A stretch of 64,000 bases of DNA from Halopseudomonas sabulinigri (GTDB lineage: Bacteria > Pseudomonadota > Gammaproteobacteria > Pseudomonadales > Pseudomonadaceae), in assembly GCA_011053055.1 (NCBI GenBank), contig DRHT01000032.1, positions 85,506 to 149,505 on the forward strand, written 5' to 3'. The notes below the pieces were generated by a model. It searched no databases. It was not told where the DNA came from and saw nothing but the letters and a program-made list of their open reading frames with translations. Positions 1 to 7,676 of the stretch are shown here, piece by piece. Numbering within the stretch: the first letter of the stretch is position 1; each line of letters starts with the position of its first letter. The translations under genes were made by a program, and so were the position numbers.

Positions 1-348
1 GCGGGTACGTTGCAACAGGTTGCCGCCCGTGGTGGCCATGTTGCGCAGTTGGGGCGATGCGCCAGCCAGAATGGCTTTTGAGAGCAGCGGATAATGCTGC
101 TCAATGCGTGCGTCCCAGGCTAGGTCGGAATTGCTGACCAGTGCTCCGATACGCAACCCACCGTCGGTTGTTTCTTCAATGTCTTTTAGCGGCAGACGGG
201 TGATGTCGATCAACTGCTCGGGATGCGTGACGTTTTCTTTCATCAGATCGAGCAAGTTAGTGCCGCCGGCGATATAGCGGCTGTCGGGTGTAAAGAGGCT
301 AACGGCTTCATCAATACCCGTGGGGCGCGCATAGGTGAAAGGGTTCAT
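1..348 (-). CDS. Aldehyde/xanthine oxidoreductase FAD-binding subunit (YagS/PaoB-like), 3' end outside window
   Basis: This is the FAD-binding middle subunit of a three-part molybdenum hydroxylase that oxidises aldehydes or related substrates, passing electrons from the 2Fe-2S subunit to FAD. Only the first 116 codons are visible. Reading the minus strand gives a start MNPFTYARP and then the FAD-pyrophosphate motif YIAGGTNLLDLMK, followed by LRIGALV and LRNMATTGGNLLQRT, all typical of the PaoB/YagS family. The ATG at 348 overlaps the stop of the upstream 2Fe-2S gene in an ATGA arrangement, so the two are translationally coupled. The molybdopterin-binding large subunit would be expected just beyond base 1. 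Confidence 0.85.
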   Translation of the reverse strand, partial: MNPFTYARPTGIDEAVSLFTPDSRYIAGGTNLLDLMKENVTHPEQLIDITRLPLKDIEETTDGGLRIGALVSNSDLAWDARIEQHYPLLSKAILAGASPQLRNMATTGGNLLQRTR

Positions 349-884
349 CGGCTCACCCCCTTGTCGCGCTCGAGCTGCTCGCGGGTGGCTGGCATGGCTT
401 CTTCGATGGCCGAGAGTATGTTGGGGTAAGCACCACATCGACACAGGTTGCCGCTCATGTGTTCGCGCAACTCGTCAGACGTTTCGGCGCGACCTTCGGC
501 TGTCATACCCACTGCAGAACAGAGCTGACCGGGAGTGCAGTAACCGCACTGAAAGGCATCGTGCTTCACGAAGGCGGCTTGCATGGGATGCAGATCATCG
601 CCGCTGGCTAGACCTTCAACGGTCGTCAGGCTGGCGCCGTCGTGCATTACCGCAATGGTTAGGCATGAGTTGATGCGTTTACCGTTGAGCAGCACGGTGC
701 AGGCACCGCACTGGCCGTGGTCGCAGCCTTTCTTTGTGCCGGTCAGGCCAATTTGCTCACGGAGCAAATCCAGCAGCGTGGTCCAGGGATGAACGTCCAG
801 TTGCTGTGGTTTGCCATTGATTTCAATGGCTATCGGGTAAGTTGCGACAGTTGTCACGCCCGAGTGATCCTTTGTTGAACTCAT
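345..884 (-). CDS. 2Fe-2S iron-sulfur subunit of aldehyde oxidoreductase (YagT/PaoA-like)
   Basis: A 179-aa electron-transfer subunit of the xanthine oxidase family. It carries an N-terminal plant-type ferredoxin cluster (C54, C59, C62, C74) and a C-terminal four-helix [2Fe-2S] site (C113, C116, C148, C150; CGYC and CRC motifs). Both clusters look intact, so the protein should pass electrons between a molybdopterin subunit and the FAD subunit encoded next. E. coli PaoA has a Tat signal. None is visible here: the N-terminus (MSSTKDHSGV) is polar, so a cytoplasmic complex is more likely. The gene overlaps the FAD subunit by 4 bp. The substrate cannot be told from sequence. Confidence 0.9.
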   Translation of the reverse strand: MSSTKDHSGVTTVATYPIAIEINGKPQQLDVHPWTTLLDLLREQIGLTGTKKGCDHGQCGACTVLLNGKRINSCLTIAVMHDGASLTTVEGLASGDDLHPMQAAFVKHDAFQCGYCTPGQLCSAVGMTAEGRAETSDELREHMSGNLCRCGAYPNILSAIEEAMPATREQLERDKGVSR

Positions 885-1230
885 GCTTGCCTCACGGTAG
901 GGGCGGGCGCCAGCGAGCGGCGCGCGGGGGTTGCGCAGTGTTTGCGTCTATAAATTACGACTGGGCGTGGGGGTAATCGTTCACGTGAATGCGCAGGTAG
1001 TTGCGCAGCGGTTGATGAGTTTGTTCGCGCGGTCACCAGGAACGCAGGAATTCGGTTGGGGGGGGGGCGATATTCGCGAGTGGCCCGACGCATCTCCCGT
1101 CACTTGCGCCAAAAAAGGGATATTGATTCGGGACTGGTACTCTGACGTAGCTCAAGTTTGTGGGGCCGATTGCCGAGGACTCTGTATCCTCCGTGTTTGT
1201 ACCTTGAGTGCTTGCTCGCTATTCTTTATG
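885..1230. other. Non-coding gap between divergent operons, with a 10-G tract
   Basis: This 346-bp stretch separates the minus-strand aldehyde oxidoreductase operon from the plus-strand radical-SAM operon and should hold the promoter of the former. I could not find a convincing -35/-10 pair for it. A run of ten G residues sits at 1058-1067. No open reading frame with a plausible ribosome site was found. Confidence 0.5.
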
Positions 1231-1246
1231 CTGTATTTATATACAG
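1231..1246 (+). promoter_or_regulatory. Probable LexA (SOS) box upstream of the radical-SAM repair operon
   Basis: The sequence CTGTATTTATATACAG fits the gammaproteobacterial LexA consensus CTGT-N8-ACAG exactly, with an AT-rich centre. It ends 15 bases before the ATG at 1262, and a GAAGGTG ribosome site (1251-1257) lies between. A candidate -35 (TTGCTC, 1212-1217) would place the -10 inside the box, the usual geometry for repression. The match is seen directly. LexA control of the operon is inferred, supported by the DNA-repair association of the downstream families. Confidence 0.75.
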
Positions 1247-1261
1247 TATAGAAGGTGTGAT

Positions 1262-2476
1262 ATGGAGCTGATCGACAAACTCACCGTGCTGGCCGATGCG
1301 GCAAAGTACGACGCCTCTTGCGCGAGCAGCGGTGCACCCAAGCGCAGCTCCAAAGGTAAAGACGGGATAGGCGCTACCAATGGTATGGGCATTTGTCATA
1401 GCTACACGCCGGATGGCCGCTGTGTATCGCTGTTGAAAATTCTGCTAACTAACTTCTGCCTCTACGATTGCCAGTATTGCGTCAACCGCCGGTCGAGCGA
1501 TGTGCCGCGCGCACGCTTCACACCCGAAGAAGTGATCAAGCTGACGCTGGATTTTTATCAGCGCAATTACGTTAGCGGGTTGTTCCTTAGCTCCGGCATT
1601 ATCCAGTCGCCCGATTACACCATGGAGCAGTTAATTCGTGTGGCGAAGGTGTTGCGTGAGGAGCACCAGTTCCGTGGGTATATCCACCTGAAAACCATTC
1701 CCGAAGCCGACCCTGCGTTGATCGCTGAGGCAGGCCGCTATGCCGACCGTCTCAGCGTTAATATCGAGCTGCCCAGCCCGGACAGTTTGATTCGCCTGGC
1801 TCCCGAAAAGCAGCTAGTCAGCATCACTGACGCGATGGGCACCATTGAGTCGGCGTCACAGGAGTCACGCAGTGACAAACGCGCACCTAAATTCGCCCCC
1901 GGTGGTCAGAGCACGCAGATGATTGTGGGTGCCGATGCCAGTGACGACAGTCGCATTCTGCATACGGCAGAGAGTTTATATGGCCAATACCGTTTGCGGC
2001 GCGTTTACTATTCGGCCTTCAGCCCAATCCCCAATAGCCCTGCATCGGTACCCATGCAAGCGCCGCCGCTGCTGCGTGAGCACCGGCTGTATCAGGCTGA
2101 TTTTTTGTTGCGCGGCTATGGCTTCAAGGTAAAGGAGCTGATCGGCGCGCAGGGCAACTTGCCGCTGGATATTGACCCTAAGCTGGCTTGGGCACTGGCC
2201 AACCGAGATATATTTCCGGTCGATCTGAATCTGGCGGAGCCGCAGTTGATCGCTCGGATTCCGGGCATTGGCGTGCGCTCAGCCGAGCGTATTGTCAGCC
2301 TGCGTCGGCTAAAGCGGATTCGCTTTGAGGATGTGGCGCGGCTGCGTTGTGTTATCGAAAAGGCTAAACCTTTTATCATTACCAGCGATTATCACCCACC
2401 TCAGGCCACGCTGGAATCCAACGTCTTGCGCCGGCAATTAAGCGACCAGCCAGCGCAAATGGCGTTGTGGGGCTGA
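1262..2476 (+). CDS. Putative DNA modification/repair radical SAM protein (TIGR03916-like) with HhH domain
   Basis: A 404-aa radical S-adenosylmethionine protein. The 4Fe-4S cysteines are C66, C70 and C73 in CLYDCQYC, followed by a TIM-barrel half with FLSSGI and YIHLKTIP strands. Residues about 322-353 contain a helix-hairpin-helix DNA-binding motif (ARIPGIGVRSAERI). This layout matches the family that is known to occur paired with a TIGR03915 partner, sometimes fused to a uracil-DNA-glycosylase-like domain. The biochemical reaction is unknown. I use ATG 1262 rather than the longer upstream start at 1208 because the latter would translate through the LexA box and the former has a good ribosome site. 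The partner gene begins 10 bp downstream. Confidence 0.85.
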   Translation: MELIDKLTVLADAAKYDASCASSGAPKRSSKGKDGIGATNGMGICHSYTPDGRCVSLLKILLTNFCLYDCQYCVNRRSSDVPRARFTPEEVIKLTLDFYQRNYVSGLFLSSGIIQSPDYTMEQLIRVAKVLREEHQFRGYIHLKTIPEADPALIAEAGRYADRLSVNIELPSPDSLIRLAPEKQLVSITDAMGTIESASQESRSDKRAPKFAPGGQSTQMIVGADASDDSRILHTAESLYGQYRLRRVYYSAFSPIPNSPASVPMQAPPLLREHRLYQADFLLRGYGFKVKELIGAQGNLPLDIDPKLAWALANRDIFPVDLNLAEPQLIARIPGIGVRSAERIVSLRRLKRIRFEDVARLRCVIEKAKPFIITSDYHPPQATLESNVLRRQLSDQPAQMALWG

Positions 2477-2486
2477 GGGTAAGAAT

Positions 2487-3374
2487 ATGCAGGTGCTCTG
2501 CTGTGAGGATGATTTTGAATGTTGGCGCGATCAGGCTCGGCAGTTGCTGAGGCAGGATATCGCGCCGCATGCGGTGGTCTGGGAAGACCGCGACCATCGG
2601 CAGTTATTCGCCTCTGAGCCGCTACCCGCTAGCACTCCCATGGCGGGACCAACGGCACAAGCGACGCGCATCCCGGCGAGGCTACTCGATGAGCTAAAAC
2701 GTGCTGCGCAGTATCGCGTTTCTGGCCGCTGGAATCTGTTGTATCGCGTGCTCTGGCGGGTTGCTATGGGCGAGCGGCAAGCCATGTTAGCTGGTGATCG
2801 GGACGGCAGTGAGCTGCAACGGCGAATTAAATCTGTCAGCCGTGAAGCGCATCATCTGCACGCATTTGTGCGCTTTCATCCCGTAATGGGACGTGGCGGA
2901 CTGGATTATGTCGCCTGGCATGAGCCCGCCCACGACATTTTGGCCAGCGCCAGCCTGCACTTCGCTGAGCGTTTAGGCCGCCAGCGATGGTTGATAGTCT
3001 CGTCTCGCGATGCGGTCTGGTATGACGGTGAAACGCTGCACCATCGGCAGCCTTGCCCCGCAGATTGGGCTGCGTTAGCGGAGTCGGTGCGCGATAACGC
3101 TGACCCGCTTTGGCAAACCTACTACAGCAGTATTTTTAATCCCGCGCGCCTTAATTCCAAGGTCATGCAAGGGCACATGCCATTGCGTTTCTGGGCGGGC
3201 TTGCCGGAAGGGCGAGTGATTCCTGCGCTGATGAGTAGGGCGAGAGCAGGCGCGCAAAAAGATGGTCAGGCAGAAGCCGTAGCGAGTAAATCAGGGAAGG
3301 TTATCCGCTCTGCCGCGTATGCAAAGGACGATAGCTTCGCCGGGGCAAAACCGGACGCGAAGCGCCCGGACTAG
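2487..3374 (+). CDS. TIGR03915-family putative DNA repair protein, partner of the radical SAM protein
   Basis: A 295-aa protein of the family that accompanies the upstream radical SAM enzyme. Visible family features are the block FVRFHPVMGRGGLDYVAW, the EPAHDILASASLHFAERL helix, the RQRWLIVSSRD strand and the late segment TYYSSIFNPARLNSKVM...MPLRFW. In other genomes this domain may be fused to a uracil-DNA-glycosylase-like module. No such fusion exists here, and the C-terminal 40 residues are a low-complexity basic tail. It is co-transcribed with the radical SAM gene under the same LexA-like box. Its molecular activity is not known. Confidence 0.8.
   Translation: MQVLCCEDDFECWRDQARQLLRQDIAPHAVVWEDRDHRQLFASEPLPASTPMAGPTAQATRIPARLLDELKRAAQYRVSGRWNLLYRVLWRVAMGERQAMLAGDRDGSELQRRIKSVSREAHHLHAFVRFHPVMGRGGLDYVAWHEPAHDILASASLHFAERLGRQRWLIVSSRDAVWYDGETLHHRQPCPADWAALAESVRDNADPLWQTYYSSIFNPARLNSKVMQGHMPLRFWAGLPEGRVIPALMSRARAGAQKDGQAEAVASKSGKVIRSAAYAKDDSFAGAKPDAKRPD
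3334..3363. terminator. Hairpin at the convergent ends of the repair operon and sco gene
   Basis: GCTTCGC (3334-3340) pairs with GCGAAGC (3357-3363), and an inner CCGG/CCGG pairing extends the stem. It lies inside the last codons of the TIGR03915 gene and just beyond the end of the convergent sco gene. No T-run follows on either strand, so a bidirectional terminator role is only a possibility. Confidence 0.3.
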
Positions 3375-3381
3375 CATGCCG

Positions 3382-4014
3382 TTAGGGAGCCATGACCCGC
3401 GGCAGCCATTTGGCTAGCTGGTCATTTTTCAGCGGCGGACGAATGAAGCCCACGTACTCGCCTTGCGGGTTGACCAGTACCACTTGACCGCTGTGATCGA
3501 CCAAGTAGTTTTCGTTACTGGTATCCGGCTCGATATAAGCGATGGATAGTGCCTTGGCGAGTTTCGCCAGTTCGCTGGACTCACCGGTTGCACCGGCAAA
3601 GTTGGCATTGAAATATTCAAGGTAGGTTGCCAATTGCTCGGGTGTGTCGCGGTTGGGGTCTACGCTGATGAGCGTGACTTGCAACTGCTCGCGTGTTTCA
3701 GCCGGTAACTTTGCGCTCAGTTGACGCAGGTCAGCCAGTGTTGTTGGGCAGACGTCCGGGCAGAAGGTGTAGCCGAAAAACAGCAGATCCCATTGGCCTT
3801 GAAGATCAGCTGTGCTCCATGGCTCGCCGGAAGCCGCCTGTAAATTAACGTCCGGAATTGACCGTGGGCTGTCGAACAAAAACATGCCGGCCTCTTGCAG
3901 CGCGTTGCTGTCGAATGGTACCGGGCGGGTTACCTTGTGAATGATGGCGCCCAGTACCAAAGCGACGCTGGCCGCACATATCAGTACGGTTTTTTGCACA
4001 CCACTTAAAGCCAT
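3382..4014 (-). CDS. SCO1/SenC-family copper chaperone for cytochrome c oxidase
   Basis: A 210-aa membrane-anchored thioredoxin-like protein that delivers copper to the CuA site of cytochrome oxidase. One N-terminal membrane segment (about 10-27) anchors a periplasmic domain. It has the copper ligands C85 and C89 in FCPDVCP and H174 in VDHSG, the complete SCO set. The ATG at 4014 overlaps the end of cyoE by 10 bp. A longer in-frame start at 4074 would only add residues translated from within cyoE. It is the last gene of the oxidase operon, as in Pseudomonas. Confidence 0.92.
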   Translation of the reverse strand: MALSGVQKTVLICAASVALVLGAIIHKVTRPVPFDSNALQEAGMFLFDSPRSIPDVNLQAASGEPWSTADLQGQWDLLFFGYTFCPDVCPTTLADLRQLSAKLPAETREQLQVTLISVDPNRDTPEQLATYLEYFNANFAGATGESSELAKLAKALSIAYIEPDTSNENYLVDHSGQVVLVNPQGEYVGFIRPPLKNDQLAKWLPRVMAP

Positions 4015-4916
4015 CCAGCTACTCCCGCGTAGTGGTCTACCAACAGGGCTACAAATAGCCAAAGCAGGTACCACAGTGAAAATTTAAAGGTCTTTATTGC
4101 GGCATGCGGGCGGCTATCTCGCCATAGTGCCCAGGCCCAGTCGATAAATCGCAGACCCAGTGCGGTTGCTACTACCAGATAGAGCACGCCGCTCATGTGG
4201 ATCACAAAGGGCAGCATGCTGACGGCCAGCAAGATGAAGGTATACAGCAGAATGTGCAGCTTGGTATAGCGCTCGCCATGCGTGACCGGCAGCATGGGAA
4301 TGTCTACCTTGGCGTACTCAGCTTTACGGTGAATTGCCAGCGCCCAAAAGTGGGGTGGCGTCCAGGCGAAGATGATCAATACCAGCAGTAGGCCTTCTGC
4401 CTGAATCTGCCCAGTGACAGCGGTCCAGCCCAGCAGCGGCGGTGCCGCGCCGGCAAGGCCGCCGATGACGATGTTTTGCGGCGTGGCGCGCTTGAGGAAC
4501 GAGGTGTAAATCACCGCGTAGCCAAGTAGGGAGCCAAGCGTTAGCCACGCTGTCACTGCGTTGATCCACTGCAGCAATATGGCCATGCCGATACTGCCCA
4601 ATGTGACGGCGAACAATAGCGCATTGAGCGGGTTAACCCGGCCTTGCGCTAGGGGACGGCGCTGAGTGCGCGCCATCTGCAGGTCAATGCGGCGGTCTAC
4701 AACGTGGTTTACCGCCGCTGCTGAACCTGCGCACAGGGCGATACCCAGGTTGCCGAGCAATAACGTTTGCCAAGGCACCGCACCTTCGCTGGCCAGCAGC
4801 ATGCCGATCGCCGAGGTGATAATCATCAAGGCGACAACCTTGGGTTTGGTCAGCTCGAGATAGTCGCGCCAGCCGGCACGAACCGCCAGCGTGTTACTCA
4901 CTGTTGTCATGGTCAT
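4005..4916 (-). CDS. cyoE: Protoheme IX farnesyltransferase (heme O synthase)
   Basis: A 303-aa polytopic UbiA-family prenyltransferase that converts heme B to heme O by adding a farnesyl group, the step before heme A synthesis. The allylic-diphosphate-binding motif is present as NHVVDRRIDLQMARTQRRPL near residue 70, and a second conserved loop (AIHRKAEYAKVDIPMLPV) lies in the middle. About nine hydrophobic segments are visible. It sits between ctaA and sco, which fits supply of heme for the aa3-type oxidase encoded upstream. Also named ctaB. Confidence 0.96.
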   Translation of the reverse strand: MTMTTVSNTLAVRAGWRDYLELTKPKVVALMIITSAIGMLLASEGAVPWQTLLLGNLGIALCAGSAAAVNHVVDRRIDLQMARTQRRPLAQGRVNPLNALLFAVTLGSIGMAILLQWINAVTAWLTLGSLLGYAVIYTSFLKRATPQNIVIGGLAGAAPPLLGWTAVTGQIQAEGLLLVLIIFAWTPPHFWALAIHRKAEYAKVDIPMLPVTHGERYTKLHILLYTFILLAVSMLPFVIHMSGVLYLVVATALGLRFIDWAWALWRDSRPHAAIKTFKFSLWYLLWLFVALLVDHYAGVAGWL

Positions 4917-4971
4917 CTCCCCTTCAGCGCGTCTAGCCCGCCGTTATCATTGTGCGTTGAGTATGGGGCAG

Positions 4972-6021
4972 TTAAAGCGAACCTGCCAGACTGCGACGGC
5001 TTCTATTGGTGTTCATGTGTAAACGTGCTCTGGCTGGAGCGCGCAATCGATAGTTGACGCTGATGACGCTGAGTAACAGCAACGCTGCGACCCCGTTGTG
5101 CGCGACTGCGATCGGTAGGGGCAGGTGAGCCAGTACATTGGTTATGCCCAGCGCAACTTGCACAGCCAACGCTAAGGTGATCAGCCCGGCCAGCAGCGGA
5201 TGACGGCTGCGCCAGAGCTGCCAAGCCAGCAGCAGCACCATGAAGGTGGTGATCAGCGCACCGATACGGTGACTGAAATGGATGGCTGTGCGTCCCGGCC
5301 CCTCCAGCATGCCACCGAGATAATTCGGGCCGACCTCCTGATGCAGGAGGTTGAAGCCGGTAGCAAAGTCCATCTCTGGCCACCATTCACCGTGGCAGGT
5401 GGGCAGGTCAATGCAGGCAACCGCGGCGTAATTGGTGCTGGTCCAACCACCTAGCATGATCTGGCCGATCACCACCAGCAAGGTGATGCGCGCCAGACTG
5501 CGTACGCGTGCGATACGTGGGCTGGCGGGTAACGTCGGTAGCCTGCCGGACAGGCGCAGGCTGAGCAACAACAACAGACTCAAGGTAGTGAAGCCGCCGA
5601 TTAGGTGTGCGGTGACCACTTGTGGCCAAAGCTTGAGAGTGACTGTCCACATGCCAAACAGGCCCTGACAGATAACCAGTGCGAGCAGGCCCAAGCTAAG
5701 CGCAGTTGGATAACCCACCTGGTTACGCTGTTTAAGGCTGAATAATGCCAGGCCGAGAATGACCAGACCCAGCAGGCCAGCGGCGTAACGATGGATCATC
5801 TCGGCCCACGCCTTGAATGCTTCAACGGGGTCGTCGGGAAAACGAAGTTGCGCAGTCTCCAGTGCGCCTGCACTTTGCGGCACGCTCAGGAAACCATAGC
5901 AGCCGGGCCAGTCCGGGCAGCCCAATCCAGCATGCACCAGCCGTGTGTAAGCGCCAAGAATAACCACCGCGAAGCACAGCACTAGGCCGATCAACGCCCA
6001 TGTGTATCCGGGTTTGCGCAT
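4972..6021 (-). CDS. ctaA: Heme A synthase (CtaA/COX15)
   Basis: A 349-aa membrane enzyme that oxidises the C8 methyl of heme O to a formyl group, giving heme A for the aa3 oxidase. It shows eight hydrophobic segments and the conserved elements GAYTRLVHAGLGCPDWPGCYG near the N-terminus, EMIHRYAAG, LGGWTSTNYAAVACIDLPTC, and a C-terminal HFSHRIGA histidine region. These are the heme-binding histidines and paired cysteines of the family. It starts 2 bp after the preceding small membrane protein gene stops and is in one operon with cyoE and sco. Confidence 0.95.
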   Translation of the reverse strand: MRKPGYTWALIGLVLCFAVVILGAYTRLVHAGLGCPDWPGCYGFLSVPQSAGALETAQLRFPDDPVEAFKAWAEMIHRYAAGLLGLVILGLALFSLKQRNQVGYPTALSLGLLALVICQGLFGMWTVTLKLWPQVVTAHLIGGFTTLSLLLLLSLRLSGRLPTLPASPRIARVRSLARITLLVVIGQIMLGGWTSTNYAAVACIDLPTCHGEWWPEMDFATGFNLLHQEVGPNYLGGMLEGPGRTAIHFSHRIGALITTFMVLLLAWQLWRSRHPLLAGLITLALAVQVALGITNVLAHLPLPIAVAHNGVAALLLLSVISVNYRLRAPARARLHMNTNRSRRSLAGSL

Positions 6022-6023
6022 GT

Positions 6024-6626
6024 TTACCCCACCTTGGACAGTTTCAGCAGGCGCTTGAGATCATCGAGCAAGTATTTGCCGGGCTCGCTGGCGTTTTGAT
6101 GCAATACCACACGCCCCAATGGATCAACCAGCCAAAGCTGTGGCCCTTGCTGCCAAGCGGCAGGTAAGGGTTGCAGGCTGTTGCTGTAGGCCGAGGGTGA
6201 CAGCTCTGCTTGTTGCAAGCGCGGGAAACGTTTTTCAAGTTGTTGCTGTTGGCTGGTAGAAAGCGCGCTGCCGGTCGCAAGCATGTGCTCAACGCGATCC
6301 GCCTCACGACCTACCGCCACATTGATTTGACGGGCTTCGTGCACCAGCTGCTGACAAGCCTCGGCGCAATCAGCAGGGCTGGTGACCAGCAGTCGCCAGG
6401 ATGCGCCATAACCGACCGGCGCTGCAGTCAGCTGCCAATCATCGACCTGGATAGTTGGCTCGACTAAATCAGACTTGTTTGAGTGATCCTGCGGAATACC
6501 GACCTGGAAGTGCGCCATTAGGCCAGCGACCAATATGGGGCCAAATACCACCGCAGAGATAGCCAGCAGCTTTAGCTGCCCACGTGGGCGGCTGCGGGTC
6601 GGGTTATCGGTCATGCTCGTCATCAT
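6024..6626 (-). CDS. Conserved membrane-anchored protein of the cox assembly locus (PA0111-like position)
   Basis: A 200-aa protein with one N-terminal membrane segment (LLAISAVVFGPILVAGLMAHF) and a periplasmic domain with a thioredoxin/SCO-like look (WRLLVTSPADCAEACQQLVH, LWLVDPLGRVVLHQ). The pair of cysteines sits in CAEAC, which resembles but does not equal the SCO motif. It occupies the same slot as an uncharacterised gene in the Pseudomonas cox operon, between SURF1 and ctaA. Start 6626 is chosen for its GGGGG ribosome site about 10 bases upstream. ATG 6614 is an alternative. A role in oxidase assembly is inferred from position only. Confidence 0.8.
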   Translation of the reverse strand: MMTSMTDNPTRSRPRGQLKLLAISAVVFGPILVAGLMAHFQVGIPQDHSNKSDLVEPTIQVDDWQLTAAPVGYGASWRLLVTSPADCAEACQQLVHEARQINVAVGREADRVEHMLATGSALSTSQQQQLEKRFPRLQQAELSPSAYSNSLQPLPAAWQQGPQLWLVDPLGRVVLHQNASEPGKYLLDDLKRLLKLSKVG

Positions 6627-7365
6627 TTTTATTATTCCCCCGGGGTTCGGGCCGTAAACCGGCCCAGACAAACAAAATAAGCAGTGCGCCGGCCAGGCAG
6701 AACCACTGCACGGCATAACCGGTGTGGCGGCTGGAGCTCATGGGTAGCACCGGCCAGTCGAGCCGCAAGGCAGCCGATGCGCTAGGTTCGATCAGGCGTG
6801 CACGCCAGTCGGCGAGCGGCACACCTGCCTGCTGACTCAGTTCGGCTAAATTGATCTGCGTGATAAGACGTGGCCAGCCAGTTGAATCAGCCTTGGCATC
6901 GCCCAGGCGAAATCCTGCTTGCGGATCGGGTAGCGCTTCGGCAAGCAGCCGCTGACTGCCTTCGGGCGTGCTGACTTGAATAGCCTCGCGGCGATCTGGC
7001 CAAGGCCTCCAGCCGCGATTAATCAGCAGCCATTGACCGTTGTTATCGCGGAACGTTTGCAATACCTCGACGCCGGCGGCGCCATCACGGGTGCGATTGT
7101 CTAGCAGCCAGATGCGCTGCTGATCGAAGTGGCCTTTTAAGGACAGACGCTGCCAGTTGGCAGGTCGTGGGTGATCCAGTAGGTTAAGGCTGAGCGCGGG
7201 CGCCTGCTGGCGCTCCAGCATCTGCAGTTCCAGCTGCTGTTTCTGTGCGGCGCGATCGAGTTGCCACAGCCCAAGGCCCAGCAGCAGCGGCAGAAATGCC
7301 AAAGTGAACAGCCAGAGCCCCAAGCCCGGCGCAAAACGTCTGCGGCTGACAAGTGGTTCAGACAT
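6604..7365 (-). CDS. SURF1-family cytochrome oxidase assembly protein
   Basis: A 253-aa SURF1 protein, a factor that helps insert heme A into subunit I. It has a membrane helix at each end (about 15-37 and 215-235) enclosing a periplasmic domain. Family motifs visible are LGLWQLDRAAQK, WLLDNRTRDGAAGVEVLQ, WLLINRGWRPWPDRR, and the C-terminal SSSRHTGYAVQWFCLA. ATG 7365 is preferred over GTG 7371. It overlaps the next gene by 23 bp in the same operon. Confidence 0.9.
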   Translation of the reverse strand: MSEPLVSRRRFAPGLGLWLFTLAFLPLLLGLGLWQLDRAAQKQQLELQMLERQQAPALSLNLLDHPRPANWQRLSLKGHFDQQRIWLLDNRTRDGAAGVEVLQTFRDNNGQWLLINRGWRPWPDRREAIQVSTPEGSQRLLAEALPDPQAGFRLGDAKADSTGWPRLITQINLAELSQQAGVPLADWRARLIEPSASAALRLDWPVLPMSSSRHTGYAVQWFCLAGALLILFVWAGLRPEPRGNNKNDDEHDR

Positions 7366-7390
7366 GATCACGATGTTGATCCTGCAGGGC

Positions 7391-7396
7391 TATACT
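7391..7396 (+). promoter_or_regulatory. Candidate -10 box for the opposing twin-TM gene
   Basis: TATACT lies 34 bases before the ATG at 7430 on the plus strand, in the only gap between SURF1 and this gene. No good -35 is seen at the right distance, so the call is weak. Confidence 0.3.
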
Positions 7397-7429
7397 GGCG
7401 CGAATAAAAAGAAAAGGGGGTGTTTGCTC

Positions 7430-7645
7430 ATGTGGGTGAAAGTCGCGATTTTGGTTCTGCTGGCCGCAGTTGTCTGCAGCCTGTTCAGCGGGTTGTTGTT
7501 TTTGGTGAAAGACAGCGACAACCGCGGCGGCCGCTTGGTTAAAGCGCTGACCCTGCGGATCACATTGACCGTATTGTTGATGGCGTTGATTGCCTACGGC
7601 TTCTGGTCCGGTGAGTTGAATTGGGGCGCGCCCTGGCTGCATTGA
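7430..7645 (+). CDS. Small twin-transmembrane protein (DUF2909-like), opposite strand within the cox locus
   Basis: A 71-aa inner-membrane protein made of two hydrophobic helices (VKVAILVLLAAVVCSLFSGL and ITLTVLLMALIAYGFW) joined by a charged loop (KDSDNRGGRLVKAL). It lies on the plus strand between minus-strand cox3 and SURF1, the same odd orientation as in the Pseudomonas locus. AAGGGGGTG at 7415-7423 supplies a ribosome site for ATG 7430. The longer upstream frame from 7304 would read through antisense SURF1 and is not favoured. Function is unknown. Conserved position suggests an oxidase-related role. Confidence 0.8.
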   Translation: MWVKVAILVLLAAVVCSLFSGLLFLVKDSDNRGGRLVKALTLRITLTVLLMALIAYGFWSGELNWGAPWLH

Positions 7646-7676
7646 GCCAGAGCACGCAGTACGGTTTTGGGTAATG

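Noticed and set aside
1208..1261. Longer N-terminus of the radical-SAM protein starting at 1208
   Set aside because: It would translate the LexA box and has no ribosome site. ATG 1262 has a good one.
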